Source: a bacterium (GTDB lineage: Bacteria > Sysuimicrobiota > Sysuimicrobiia > Sysuimicrobiales > Segetimicrobiaceae). Taken from it: 64,000 nt of DNA. This document shows positions 9,152-18,088 of this stretch, piece by piece (the first letter of the stretch is position 1; the number at the start of each line of letters is the position of its first letter). The stretch spans positions 1 through 64,000 of the forward strand of contig DATGHU010000023.1 of NCBI GenBank assembly GCA_035307765.1, in the 5' to 3' direction. A model generated the notes under the pieces. It worked only from the letters and a program-made list of their open reading frames with translations, was not told where the DNA came from and ran no database searches. The position numbers and the translations under genes were made by a program.

Positions 9152-9436
9152 GTGTCGGGGATGCGGACCGGGGTGGATCGGGCCGGGCGCGGGGCGGGGA
9201 TCGCGGTCTTCTTGGTGGGCGCGCTGCTCCTCCTCGCGGTCTTCTATCTCGCCTACGTCGACTTGATCGCCACCGGGGCGCTCGCGAACGCACAGGCGGC
9301 CGCCCCGCCGACGGCGAACCTCGCATTGCTCGTGGCGACGAAGGGGTTGTTCCTCTTCATCATGGGGTTCGCCGCCTCCGCCATCGCCAATAAGGGGATT
9401 GGGCTCTTTCAGGCGGCGACGCGCGGGGAGCCCTGA
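9152..9436 (+). CDS. Small membrane protein, unknown function
   Basis: A 94-residue protein with two predicted membrane segments (about residues 15-38 and 58-80) separated by an Ala/Pro-rich loop. Start GTG 9152 follows the mtnP stop by 7 bp; ATG 9161 is an alternative. The spacing suggests co-transcription with mtnP. No family is recognised; TM-loop-TM proteins of this size are common accessory membrane proteins. The second segment contains MGFAASAIANKGIGLF, which is unusually small-residue rich. Confidence 0.6.
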   Translation: MSGMRTGVDRAGRGAGIAVFLVGALLLLAVFYLAYVDLIATGALANAQAAAPPTANLALLVATKGLFLFIMGFAASAIANKGIGLFQAATRGEP

Positions 9437-9546
9437 TCGGTGACGCCGGGCCGTCGCCTGGCGGAGCGCGGGGCAGGGAAGGGCACGGCACGGTGAGTTC
9501 AGGCCATCGAGCGTGGCGTCGCGGGTGACGCCGGGGAAGGTGCGAT

Positions 9547-9909
9547 GTGGAGCTTGAGATCGGCGTCCGGACCGTTGGCGAAATCACGATTATCGACGTC
9601 GCGGGGGAGCTGGATCTGTACACCGTTCCCCGTTTGGACGAGGGGTTGCGCACCGCCGCGGGTTCGCCCCGGCCGTTGTTCGTGGTGAACCTGGCGCGCG
9701 TCGCCTACATCGACAGCACCGCCCTGAAGGTTCTCACCGACCATCATCGGCGGGCGCGGGAGGCCGGTGGGGAGCTGGCCATCATCGCGCCGCAGCCGAC
9801 GATCGCGAAGATCTTCCGCATCACCGGGTTGGACAAGGTCCTCTCCGTGGTGGCCTCGGAGCCGGAGGCCCTGGAGATCGTGAGGGCGAGCCGCCCGGCG
9901 GAGTCCTGA
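9547..9909 (+). CDS. STAS-domain anti-sigma factor antagonist (SpoIIAA/RsbV type)
   Basis: A 120-residue single STAS domain. The phosphorylation site is the serine of YIDSTALKVL at ~residue 60, in the classical D-S-[TS]-[AG] context. Such proteins bind anti-sigma kinases when unphosphorylated and release a sigma factor. It begins at GTG 9547 (ATG 9545 is out of frame) and precedes a SpoIIE-type phosphatase gene by about 180 bp. That phosphatase is the natural enzyme for dephosphorylating it. No RsbW-like kinase or sigma factor is present nearby, so the partners must be elsewhere. Confidence 0.88.
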   Translation: MELEIGVRTVGEITIIDVAGELDLYTVPRLDEGLRTAAGSPRPLFVVNLARVAYIDSTALKVLTDHHRRAREAGGELAIIAPQPTIAKIFRITGLDKVLSVVASEPEALEIVRASRPAES

Positions 9910-10087
9910 CCCCTCGGCCGGCCCGATCATCGAGGATGGCCCACGGCGGTCCCTCCCCGTCGAGCGGACTCGTCGCCGTCGTCGTGCACCCGCACGGCAC
10001 CGGCGGGACGGCTGCGGCCATCGTGCGAAGACCGCCGGACGACCTCACCGAGGGGTGTTTGGGCATCACCGGGGCGACCGAGAGGGG

Positions 10088-12325
10088 GTGAGGGTGAAGA
10101 GGTTCCGGCTGGGGGTCCGGGGCAAGATCGCGGCGGTCATCCTGATCTGCATGATCCCGGTCCTGATCCTCGGGATCTTGCTGTTTCAGTACCGGAACCA
10201 GGGCCGCCTCGAGCTCGTGAAGCGGGGGCATCGGGAGGCGGCGCAGGCGATGGCCTCGGATGTTCAACTGTTCCTCGCCGGCGCGATCGAGACCGAGCGC
10301 ACCGCGGGGGCGGCGGTCACGAGCCAGCCTTACCCGGTCCCGGGCATCATCCAATTGTTCTCCGCGATCCGGGCGAACAATCGCGCACTCCTCTCGCTGA
10401 CCCTCGTTGATCCTCACGGTCAGGTGATCGCCGAGAGCCCACCCAAAGCTTCGCCCCCGGCGCTGCTCGAGCTCCCGGCGTTTGCGGCGTTGGGGGGGGA
10501 AAAGGATTGGGTGGCCGGGCCGCCGACCCGCACCGCCGGCCGGCCCACCCTCGAAGTCGGGACCACGATCCAGGATCGAGGTCATCTCACCGCGATCGTG
10601 ATCGGGCGGCTCGACCTCGAGCGACTGCGCACAGTCTTGCCGCGCCCACCCGGGCCGTTTGCCGATGGGATCATCGTCGACCAGGACGGGCGGACGATCA
10701 TCGATCTTCGCCAGCCCGCCCGGGCCCAAGACGCGTTTCGCGGCGTCGGGGCGGTGCGGGAAGCCCTGGTCGGCCGCGAGGCGACGATCGACGCCTACGA
10801 GCTGGCGCGCACACGGTACCTGGGGGCGGCCGCGCCCATCCCCGGGCTGGGGTGGGCGGCGATCGTGATCGAGCCGGAGGCGTCCGCGCTCGAGTCCATA
10901 CGGCAGGCCGGGGCGCAGGAACTGACCGCGGTGCTCACCGCCGTCGGGGTGGGCTTGTTCCTGGCTTGGGTGCTCGGCGCCGAGTTGAGCGCACCGATCA
11001 TCACGCTCGTGCGGGGGGCGCGCGCGATCGGGCGAGGGGATCTGGGGACGCGCGTAGCGGTGCGCCGCAGCGACGAACTTGGTGAGCTGGGGAGCGCGTT
11101 CAACGAGATGAGCGAGCGCCTGTCGCGCAACGTGACCGAGATGAACGCGCTGCAGGCGGTGAGCGATGCGGCGCTGTCGACGGTGCGCCTGGACGATCTG
11201 CTTCCGCCGCTCGTTCGGCAGGTCGTGGCCGCCCTTCATGCCGACGATGGGATGATCTGGTTCGTGGAGGAGGGGACCGGCGACCTCGTCCTGCCGGCGG
11301 GGTTCAAAGGAGAAGTGGCCGAGGCGGCCCGCCGGCTCGAGCGCGGCCGGGGGGTTGCGGGACGCGTGGCTGCCGATGCCCGCCCGCACGTCATCTCCGA
11401 TCCCGCCCGCCTCACCGCGGTCGATCCAGACCTGCGGCGGGAGGGCGCCTACTCCACGGTGGCGGTCCCGCTCCGGGCCGGCGGCCGGGTGATCGGGGTG
11501 GTGCAGGTGTTCTCGAAACGCCCCCGCGAGTTCACCCCGCACGAGGTCCGCCTGCTGGAGGCGTTTGCCGATCGCGTGGCGCTGGCGGTCGACAACGCCA
11601 AGGCCTATGCGCGGGAGCACGAGATCGCGGAGATCATCCAGCAGACACTCCTCCCACCGCGACGGGTGGAGTTGCCGGGCCTCGTGGTGGCGGGACGATA
11701 CCTGTCCAGCCGGGAGGTCGGCGGCGACTTCTACGCCGTGCTGCCCGTGGGGGGTGACCGGGTGGGGCTGGCGATCGCTGATGTGTCCGGGAAGGGCATT
11801 CCCGCCGCCACCCTGTCCGCCCGCGCCCGCTACCTCCTCGAGGCGTTCGCATCTGACGGGGGCCCCCCGCAGCGCGTTCTCACCCGGCTGAACCAGGCGC
11901 TCGCGGCCGACGCCGAGCCCCGGTTCGTCAGTCTGTTCTACGGGGTGATCGATCCCCGGGAGGGGACGTTGGTGTTTGCCAGTGCCGGACACCTCCCGCC
12001 GCTGCTGTTGCGGGCCCGAGACCCCAGGCCGGTCCCTCTGGAAGCGCCCGGGCTGCTGTTGGGGGTCCGCGCGGGCACGACCTACACGGCCGCGGAGGCG
12101 CGGGTCGATCGGGGCGATCTGCTCCTCTTGTTCACCGATGGGATTACGGAGTCGCGCGGCGGTAGCGGGGAACTGTTCGGCGAGGAGCAGGTGTCGTCGC
12201 TGCTGCTGACCCTGCGCGATGCCCCCCCCGATGAGGTGGCTGATCGCGTGATGGAGAAAGTGGCGGGGTGGGGCGGTGACAATCCCGCCGACGACCAGAC
12301 GGTCGTGGCTGTCCGCATTGCCTGA
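10088..12325 (+). CDS. Membrane receptor phosphatase: Cache-like sensor, HAMP, GAF, PP2C/SpoIIE
   Basis: A ~745-residue receptor. In order: a membrane span at ~12-32, an extracytoplasmic sensing region to ~residue 280 resembling a Cache fold, a second span (~290-310), a HAMP domain (~312-365), a GAF domain (~375-525), and a PP2C-type SpoIIE/RsbU phosphatase (~540-745). Phosphatase metal motifs are GGDFYAV, IADVSGKG, FTDGITE and the terminal DDQTVV. It probably links an external or cytoplasmic signal to dephosphorylation of a STAS protein, most simply the one encoded just upstream. GTG 10088 and GTG 10094 both lie behind the purine-rich GAGAGGGGG; 10094 has better spacing. Confidence 0.88.
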   Translation: MRVKRFRLGVRGKIAAVILICMIPVLILGILLFQYRNQGRLELVKRGHREAAQAMASDVQLFLAGAIETERTAGAAVTSQPYPVPGIIQLFSAIRANNRALLSLTLVDPHGQVIAESPPKASPPALLELPAFAALGGEKDWVAGPPTRTAGRPTLEVGTTIQDRGHLTAIVIGRLDLERLRTVLPRPPGPFADGIIVDQDGRTIIDLRQPARAQDAFRGVGAVREALVGREATIDAYELARTRYLGAAAPIPGLGWAAIVIEPEASALESIRQAGAQELTAVLTAVGVGLFLAWVLGAELSAPIITLVRGARAIGRGDLGTRVAVRRSDELGELGSAFNEMSERLSRNVTEMNALQAVSDAALSTVRLDDLLPPLVRQVVAALHADDGMIWFVEEGTGDLVLPAGFKGEVAEAARRLERGRGVAGRVAADARPHVISDPARLTAVDPDLRREGAYSTVAVPLRAGGRVIGVVQVFSKRPREFTPHEVRLLEAFADRVALAVDNAKAYAREHEIAEIIQQTLLPPRRVELPGLVVAGRYLSSREVGGDFYAVLPVGGDRVGLAIADVSGKGIPAATLSARARYLLEAFASDGGPPQRVLTRLNQALAADAEPRFVSLFYGVIDPREGTLVFASAGHLPPLLLRARDPRPVPLEAPGLLLGVRAGTTYTAAEARVDRGDLLLLFTDGITESRGGSGELFGEEQVSSLLLTLRDAPPDEVADRVMEKVAGWGGDNPADDQTVVAVRIA

Positions 12326-12384
12326 GCCCGGCGGCCGTAAATCGGCGCGGAGGCCGGTGCGCCTTCGATGCCCTCAGCGGTGAC

Positions 12385-14004
12385 CTACGACCCGCTCCCT
12401 TCGTGCCCGGCCGGCTGAGGAGTCTGCGCGGGCACCGTCACGACGACCCGGTCGCGCCCTTCCGCCTTGGCCCGATAGAGAGCTCGATCAGCCGCGTCAA
12501 TCAAGGTCTCCAGGGTTGCGCCGTGGTCCGGGAAGACGGAAACCCCGATGGAGAGGGTGACGTTCCCGAGCGCTTGGCCGGCGTGCTGGACGGTGATGTG
12601 TTTGAATTCTCTTCGCCAATCCTCCGCGCGCCGACGGGCCTCTTCACCGGACGCACCCGGCAGCACGAGCAGCAACTCCTCACCCCCGTAGCGGCACGCA
12701 ATATCGACCCCCCGGGTGCGCTCGCGCAAGAAGGCGCCCACGGCGCGAAGGAACGTATCGCCCGCCTGGTGACCGAATGTATCGTTGAAGCGCTTGAAGG
12801 CGTCGATGTCGAGCATGAGGAACGCGACGGGCTCACGATTGCGGGTGGCCCGGTGCAACTCTCGGTCCGCGGACTCTTCCATGTAGCGGCGATTGAAGAG
12901 ATTGGTCAATGGATCGCGGATGGACTGACTGCGAAGTATTTCCCGAAGACGCAAATTCGCCAGTGCCAAGGAAAGGCGTTCCCCGGCCGCAGACGCCTGG
13001 CGGATCAGGGTATCCATTCCGCCCGGTGAGCCCTTCGCCGAAGCGGCGAGGAGTTCCGGGGGTTCGGCAACGCACAGGACCCCGAGGGTCTCGCCTTGCG
13101 CCGCCAACGGCACACAAACGTGCTCCGCGAGCTTGGCGCTGCGGACATGGGTGCAGGTGATGGATGCCCCCAGCGCCTGCGCGACGTGCATCTTGCCGCG
13201 GCGGAGGGCCCAACAATCATCCGGCGCAAATACCTGATCGGTGACCGGGTGGGCGCCCCACGCCGCGACGACTCTCACGGTGTCCCGCGAGGGGCTCGTC
13301 ACGGCCAACGCGCCTGATCGGGATCCAAAGAAACGGCCCAGCATGGTCCCTGACACCGCGTAGGCCTCTTCCAGACTCGGACACGATTCCAACATGTCGA
13401 CGAGTTCCGTGAGCATGGCGCGCTCTCGGGTCCGCTCCTCCACTTCCTTCAGGGCGACCGCGAGCTGCTCATGCGCCTTGCGCGCATGTTCCAGGCTCTC
13501 CATCAGGGTCTGCTCGATGCGTTTGAACTCGGTGATGTCCTCGGCGATGCCGACCAGCCGATAAAACTTGCCTTTCGCGTTCTGCACCGGGAACGTCCGC
13601 CCTCGGATCCAGCGAATCGCACCATCCGGTCGGACGATCCGATACTCCTCATCCCCCGGCGTGCCGCGCATCGAGCGCTCATAGAAAGTGAGGACGCGGG
13701 CGCGATCGTCCGGCAGGATTGTCTCCATCCAGGCCTCGGGTCGATCGTAGGCTTCCTGGCGGGGCCTGTTCCAGATTTCCTCGTAGGCCGGACTGAGGTA
13801 GGCGACGCGAACGGGGTCGACTTCGTAGATGAAAAAGACTTCGCGAATGTGATCCACCAATTGCCCGAATTGTTCTTGGGTGCGCCTTAGGGCTTCCCGT
13901 GTTTGTGCTTGACCCTGCCGGGCTTCAACCTTCTGCCGGGCGCGGGATGATCGGACTCGCCGCGCCGGTTGTGTTGGCATCGCTGCGCTCCGACTTGTGC
14001 TCAT
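12385..14004 (-). CDS. Diguanylate cyclase with PAS and GAF domains
   Basis: A 539-residue cytoplasmic c-di-GMP synthase. A PAS/PAC domain (~45-165, ending in IAEDITEFKRIE) is followed by a coiled coil (~165-200), a GAF domain (~205-345) and a GGDEF domain (~365-525). The active site is RYGGEELLLV. An RxxD inhibitory site (RGVD) lies five residues before GGEEL, so product inhibition is expected. The DPLTNLFNRRY start of the catalytic domain is complete. The gene runs opposite to the phosphatase receptor and co-directionally with the downstream-encoded histidine kinase. There is no clear ribosome binding site before ATG 14004. Confidence 0.92.
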   Translation of the reverse strand: MSTSRSAAMPTQPARRVRSSRARQKVEARQGQAQTREALRRTQEQFGQLVDHIREVFFIYEVDPVRVAYLSPAYEEIWNRPRQEAYDRPEAWMETILPDDRARVLTFYERSMRGTPGDEEYRIVRPDGAIRWIRGRTFPVQNAKGKFYRLVGIAEDITEFKRIEQTLMESLEHARKAHEQLAVALKEVEERTRERAMLTELVDMLESCPSLEEAYAVSGTMLGRFFGSRSGALAVTSPSRDTVRVVAAWGAHPVTDQVFAPDDCWALRRGKMHVAQALGASITCTHVRSAKLAEHVCVPLAAQGETLGVLCVAEPPELLAASAKGSPGGMDTLIRQASAAGERLSLALANLRLREILRSQSIRDPLTNLFNRRYMEESADRELHRATRNREPVAFLMLDIDAFKRFNDTFGHQAGDTFLRAVGAFLRERTRGVDIACRYGGEELLLVLPGASGEEARRRAEDWRREFKHITVQHAGQALGNVTLSIGVSVFPDHGATLETLIDAADRALYRAKAEGRDRVVVTVPAQTPQPAGHEGSGS

Positions 14005-14211
14005 GCTGGCGGCGCACTTGGCGCGGACCGGTCGCTCATGCTGGTCACACCATAGAAGTGCGGCGGCGGCCCGAGCGTAGCGCCTTCCCGCAGCATTTCG
14101 CCGCCGCGGTGCCGCCGCGGGTCACTCGAACGCGGGTGGGCATCGTGTGCGTGCCGGGGAAAAGAAGGTGTGTCCACGTGACGGTGATCGTCCTCGACCG
14201 GTCGGCTCCGG

Positions 14212-16068
14212 TCATGCGCCATTGCTCCTCGGCAGGGTGAAGTAGAACGTCGCGCCCTTCCCAATCTCGCCTTCGGCCCAGACTCTACCCCCGTGTCGAC
14301 GGACGATGCGTTGGACGGTGGCGAGGCCCACGCCCGTGCCCTCGCGCTTCTCAGCGGGGTGCGGCCGCTGAAAGATGTGGAACAGCTTCTCAACGTACTG
14401 CATGTCAAACCCCGTTCCGTTGTCCTTGACGAAACAGGAATGGTGCGTGGGAGTATCCAGATCGCGACGCCAGCCGACCTCGATCACCGCGTTCTCGCGG
14501 GCGCGGCTGAACCTTAGCGCGTTGGCGAGCAGATTCACGAAGATCCGCTTGACGAACCCGGGGTCTGCCACGCAGGTTGGGAGGTCACCGATGCGAACGG
14601 TCGCCCCCCCACCCATTCCGGCGTTGTTGAGCTCCGCCAGGGCAAGGCGCGCCGCATCGGCGAGGGCGACCGGTTGTGGCGAGAGAGGCTGGCGGCCCAG
14701 CCGAGAAAAGGCCAACAAGTTGTCGATCAGACTGCTCATGTCCCGAGCGCTGTCGGCGATTTGGTGGAGAAGGCGTTGCCCATCCTCCGACAGAGCCGCG
14801 GCGTGATCGTCAATCAGCATCTGCGAAAATCCGCCGATCGTGATGAGCGGTGACCGCAGATCATGGGCGACGGAATACGCAAAAGCCTCGAGGTCCTTGT
14901 TGGCCGTTTCGAGCTCCACGTTCCGTTGGGCGACCCGATCCTCCAGATGTTTCCGTTCGGTGAGGTCGCGGACGGCGGCCATCGCCATCGTCCCTTCCTC
15001 TGTCTCGAGGGGGCTGAGGCTGATCTCCACCGGGAATTCGCTCCCGTCGCGCCGTCGGCCGGACAGGTCCAGTCCCGACCCCATCGCACGGGTGTGGGGG
15101 GACGCGAAGTACCCGGTGCGGTGGCCGCTGTGCGCGTGCCGGTAGCGGTCCGGCACGAGGATCTCGATCGGCTTCGTCAGGAGTTCATCGCGGGGGTACC
15201 CGAACAGCTTTTCCGTTTGGGCGTTCACGAGAACGATGCGGCCGTCGCGGTCGACGATGAGCATGGCGTCCGGCGCCGACTCGAGGAGGGCGCGGAACTT
15301 CGCTTCCGTGCGCTTCCGTTCGGTGAGGTCGCGGACCGCGGCCATCGCCATCGTGCCCTCCTCCGTTTCGAGGGGGCTGAGGCTGATCCCCACCGGGAAT
15401 TCGCTCCCGTCGCGGCGTCGGCCAAACAGGTCCAGCCCCGCCCCCATCGCCCGGGTGCGGGGGGAGGCGAAGTACCCGGTACGGTGGCCGCTGTGCGCGT
15501 GCCGGTAGCGGTCCGGCACGAGGATCTCGATCGGCTTTGTCAGGAGTTCTTCGTGGGGGTACCCGAACAGCTTTTCCGTTTGCGCGTTCGCGAGAACGAT
15601 CCGGCCGACCCGGTTGGCGACGATCGTCGCGTCCGGCATGGACTCCAGGAGCCCTCCGAATTTCGCCGCCAGCGCTTCGGTCTGCCGGAGGCTCCTGAGC
15701 TCGGTGATGTCTCGGTCGCTGACGACGATGCACTCGAGTTTTCCCTGTGCGTTCCTCACCACTCGGTCGGTGACGACCACGTAGATGTCCGACGCGTCCC
15801 TTGGACGACGCACGGACTCGTAGGTCGACATGCCGCGCTGGGTCGCCTGCTGGATCTCCCGGCGTGACCGCTCCAGCAGATCGGGGGGGACGATGAGGTC
15901 GAACACCGACCGGCCTACGGCGTCCTCACGTGCATATCCGAGGACGGCCCGAGCGCTGTCGCTCCAGGCCAGAATCCTTCCGTCGGGCGCGATGGCGAAA
16001 ACGGCGTCGAGCGGCGCCTCCGCGAGGGCTTCCGCGAGCCGCTTCTCAGGGTCGATCATCCCGCCCAC
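14212..16068 (-). CDS. PAS-PAS-PAS sensor histidine kinase
   Basis: A 618-residue soluble kinase with three PAS domains (~15-125, ~140-255, ~262-378), a HisKA dimerisation domain with phospho-acceptor His in VAHDLRSPL (~405), and a HATPase domain (N box NLLANALRF, G boxes DNGTGFD and GTGVGLA). PAS2 and PAS3 are near-identical copies with a 121-residue period, so this is a recent internal duplication. No response regulator is encoded next to it. GTG 16068 is the longest start; ATG 16059, just behind GGTGGGCGGG, is equally likely. The lack of membrane segments implies a cytoplasmic signal such as redox state or a ligand. Confidence 0.9.
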   Translation of the reverse strand: MGGMIDPEKRLAEALAEAPLDAVFAIAPDGRILAWSDSARAVLGYAREDAVGRSVFDLIVPPDLLERSRREIQQATQRGMSTYESVRRPRDASDIYVVVTDRVVRNAQGKLECIVVSDRDITELRSLRQTEALAAKFGGLLESMPDATIVANRVGRIVLANAQTEKLFGYPHEELLTKPIEILVPDRYRHAHSGHRTGYFASPRTRAMGAGLDLFGRRRDGSEFPVGISLSPLETEEGTMAMAAVRDLTERKRTEAKFRALLESAPDAMLIVDRDGRIVLVNAQTEKLFGYPRDELLTKPIEILVPDRYRHAHSGHRTGYFASPHTRAMGSGLDLSGRRRDGSEFPVEISLSPLETEEGTMAMAAVRDLTERKHLEDRVAQRNVELETANKDLEAFAYSVAHDLRSPLITIGGFSQMLIDDHAAALSEDGQRLLHQIADSARDMSSLIDNLLAFSRLGRQPLSPQPVALADAARLALAELNNAGMGGGATVRIGDLPTCVADPGFVKRIFVNLLANALRFSRARENAVIEVGWRRDLDTPTHHSCFVKDNGTGFDMQYVEKLFHIFQRPHPAEKREGTGVGLATVQRIVRRHGGRVWAEGEIGKGATFYFTLPRSNGA

Positions 16069-16756
16069 CTGGAAACGCCGTGATCATGAGCCCCACGGCA
16101 GATTGGGCGAGCGAGACCCCCATGTCGCCGACGCGAATTGGCGCAGCTCCCCCTACCTAGCCGGGAAGGGAACGTCCGTCCGCCGGCGGGGGTGAACGAA
16201 AGAGGTGGTTCGGAAGTCTGCGGCAAACCAGGTTTCCTCCTCCAGGAATGACCGCCAGCGCGAACCCTCGGCCGGCTTTCCTGTGGGCCGCTACGCTGCC
16301 GCGGTTGCCGGCCTCACCGCGTCCTCCAGCCGAATTGCGCAGATAGATCCCCGCCGGGGCAGGGGTATCCGGGATCCTCGGTCTTACCCGTGTTCTCTGA
16401 CACCCCCGCATCTATACAGGTGCCCCTCACCGGGATCGCTTAGACTTCCGGGAAGATGCCGGGAGATTTCCTCCTCGTTGCGGGTCCCATGCGTGCTCGG
16501 AGAGGATGATCGATACCGCAGAGGACCCTCGGCAACAGCGAAGGCCAATTGGGTGGTTCCGTGCGGATGAGCGGTGTGTTCGTCGTCTCCTGGGCGTCGG
16601 CGTGCCGACTCACGATGATCTCTCCGGCACCGGCACATTTTCTGCCCCGTGAGCATACTCGGAACGGGCGGCGGGCATCGGGTTTGAATCCGCACGGGGG
16701 AACAGCCTGCAGAATGCAGGCGGCGAAGGTGTGCGACGACTCCTCCCATCTTAAAA
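16069..16756. other. Intergenic region without a recognisable gene
   Basis: About 690 bp between the start of the histidine kinase and the infC promoter. The short open frames on either strand have no recognisable family and no ribosome binding site. One perfect 7-bp hairpin is present (GCCTGCA 16705-16711, loop GAA, TGCAGGC 16715-16721), without a T tract. It may be a regulator site or a weak terminator. Confidence 0.5.
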
Positions 16757-16786
16757 TTGACGCTCCCGGGACGCCTATGATATACT
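16757..16786 (+). promoter_or_regulatory. infC operon promoter
   Basis: TTGACG (16757-16762), an 18-bp spacer, and extended -10 TGA-TATACT (hexamer 16781-16786). The transcript would start near 16793 and carry a leader of about 140 nt before infC. Confidence 0.75.
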
Positions 16787-16797
16787 TTCCCTTGCTC

Positions 16798-16905
16798 AAG
16801 CAGAAGCCATCTGCTTCTCACCTCGGGGCGTCCGCGTGTGGGATTGCCACCGAGGTTTTGGTCCGGGGTTCGATCCCGAGGGGATGGCGCATGTGGCCAT
16901 CCCCT
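16798..16905 (+). promoter_or_regulatory. Structured infC leader, probable autoregulatory region
   Basis: Three helices can be read. AAGCAGA/TCTGCTT forms a hairpin at 16798-16816. CCTCGGG (16821-16827) can pair with CCCGAGG (16875-16881). GGGGATGG (16880-16887) pairs perfectly with CCATCCCC (16897-16904). The last two helices share bases 16880-16881 and cannot be full length together, so they look like alternative folds just upstream of the infC ribosome binding site. There is no T tract, so this is not a terminator. Firmicutes infC-rpmI-rplT operons are controlled by L20 or by attenuation in this position; the assignment here is inference. Confidence 0.45.
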
Positions 16906-16934
16906 TCCGTGTATACAAGGAGGCGGGGAACTCT

Positions 16935-17447
16935 ATCGAGCGCGGAGCGCGAATCAACGACCGAATCCGGGCCCGTGAGGTCCGGTTGATCGGGGCCAAC
17001 GGCGAGCAGCTCGGTGTGATGCCGATTGCGGAAGCCATGGCGAAGGCTGAGGAGGCCAACCTGGATCTCGTCGAGGTGGCCCCAACGGCTGCGCCTCCGG
17101 TGTGCCGCATCATCGACTACGGCAAGTACAAGTACGAGCAGGCGAAGCGGGAACGGGAGGCCCACAAGAAGTCCAAAACCTCCGAGCTGAAGGGGATGCG
17201 CCTGGGTCCCAAAATCGGCGAGCATGATCTCCAAGTGAAGACCCGCACGGTCAGCGGGTTTTTGAAGGACGGCGACAAAGTGAGGGTGTCGATGTGGTTT
17301 CGGGGTCGCGAGATGGCGCATCCTCACGTCGGAGAGCAGATCCTCCGTCGCATGGCGCTTCAACTGGCGGATGTGGCGGTGGTGGAGCGTCACCCCTTGA
17401 TGGAAGGGCGTAATATGATCATGATTCTCGCTCCAAAGAAGAACTGA
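16935..17447 (+). CDS. infC: Translation initiation factor IF-3
   Basis: IF-3 binds the 30S subunit and proofreads initiator tRNA and start codon. The N-domain begins at ARINDRIRAREVRLIG, followed by VDL-type LVEVAPTAAPPVCRIIDYGKYKYEQ and a C-domain from about residue 85 (KGMRLGPKIGEHDLQVK). Translation from ATC 16935 gives 170 residues, the usual family length. I choose this non-canonical codon because AAGGAGG (16917-16923) lies 11 nt upstream and no ATG, GTG or TTG lies in frame between that site and the conserved domain. ATG 16884 is inside a leader hairpin arm with no usable ribosome binding site. Rare AUU/AUC starts are a known autoregulatory feature of infC genes. Confidence 0.93.
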   Translation: MERGARINDRIRAREVRLIGANGEQLGVMPIAEAMAKAEEANLDLVEVAPTAAPPVCRIIDYGKYKYEQAKREREAHKKSKTSELKGMRLGPKIGEHDLQVKTRTVSGFLKDGDKVRVSMWFRGREMAHPHVGEQILRRMALQLADVAVVERHPLMEGRNMIMILAPKKN

Positions 17448-17464
17448 GAAGTTAGGGGAGCGGC

Positions 17465-17662
17465 GTGGGGAAGCTGAAGACTCATCAGGGAACGGCAAAG
17501 CGAATCCGGATCACCGGACGCAAGCGCCTCCTTCGGGGCCGACAGTTGGGCGGGCATCTCATGGTGCATAAGAGCGCCAAGCGGAAGCGGTCCCTTCGGC
17601 AAGATCCCGCGGTGGAGCACGTGGACGTCGCCCGGCTCGGACGCCTGCTTCCGTACCGCTGA
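17465..17662 (+). CDS. rpmI: Ribosomal protein bL35
   Basis: A 65-residue, strongly basic protein with the bL35 signature KTHQGTAKRIRITGRKRLLRGRQ followed by HKSAKRKRSLR. It is part of the 50S subunit. It starts at GTG 17465 after the purine-rich GTTAGGGGAGCG and lies 17 bp behind infC in the conserved infC-rpmI-rplT order, so it is co-transcribed. Confidence 0.95.
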   Translation: MGKLKTHQGTAKRIRITGRKRLLRGRQLGGHLMVHKSAKRKRSLRQDPAVEHVDVARLGRLLPYR

Positions 17663-17721
17663 CGCGGCGGCGAGATACCGGCTCGCGCTGGATTCGTACC
17701 TCGTGTTGGGAGTGATCGTTG

Positions 17722-18075
17722 ATGGCACGGGTCAAACGAGGGGTCACCGTTCGGCGTCGGCACCACAAGGTGCTGAAGCTGGCCAAGGGGTACTGGGGCA
17801 AAAAGAGCCGTTGGTTCAAGCTCGCCAACCAGACCGTCGTGCGTGCCCTCGCGCAGGCCTACGCGCATCGGCGGGCCCGGAAGCGCGACTTCCGGCGGTT
17901 GTGGATCGCGCGGATCAACGCCGCCGCGAGACTGCACGGGTTGTCGTACAGCCGCCTCATCTTCGGCCTGCGCCGCGCGGGGATCGAAGTCAACCGTAAG
18001 GTGCTGGCCGATCTCGCGGTGCGGGACGCTCACGCGTTTTCGGCGCTGGTCAAACAAGCCCAGCGGACCGAGTAG
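17722..18075 (+). CDS. rplT: Ribosomal protein bL20
   Basis: A 117-residue bL20, an early 50S assembly protein that in many bacteria also represses its own operon by binding the infC/rpmI leader. Signatures are ARVKRGV at the N-terminus, [11 protein letters not shown], and the C-terminal [25 protein letters not shown] 17722 is preferred over TTG 17719 directly before it; TTGGGAG provides the ribosome binding site. The 59-bp gap to rpmI carries no terminator. The gene is followed 13 bp later by a TrmH-type methyltransferase gene, an order common in Firmicutes-like genomes. Confidence 0.96.
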   Translation: MARVKRGVTVRRRHHKVLKLAKGYWGKKSRWFKLANQTVVRALAQAYAHRRARKRDFRRLWIARINAAARLHGLSYSRLIFGLRRAGIEVNRKVLADLAVRDAHAFSALVKQAQRTE

Positions 18076-18088
18076 TTTCGACGTCGCG

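Noticed and set aside
16860-16885. TTCGATC-containing sequence resembling a tRNA T-loop in the infC leader
   Set aside because: The flanking bases do not form a 5-bp T-stem and no cloverleaf can be built; better explained as part of the leader helices.
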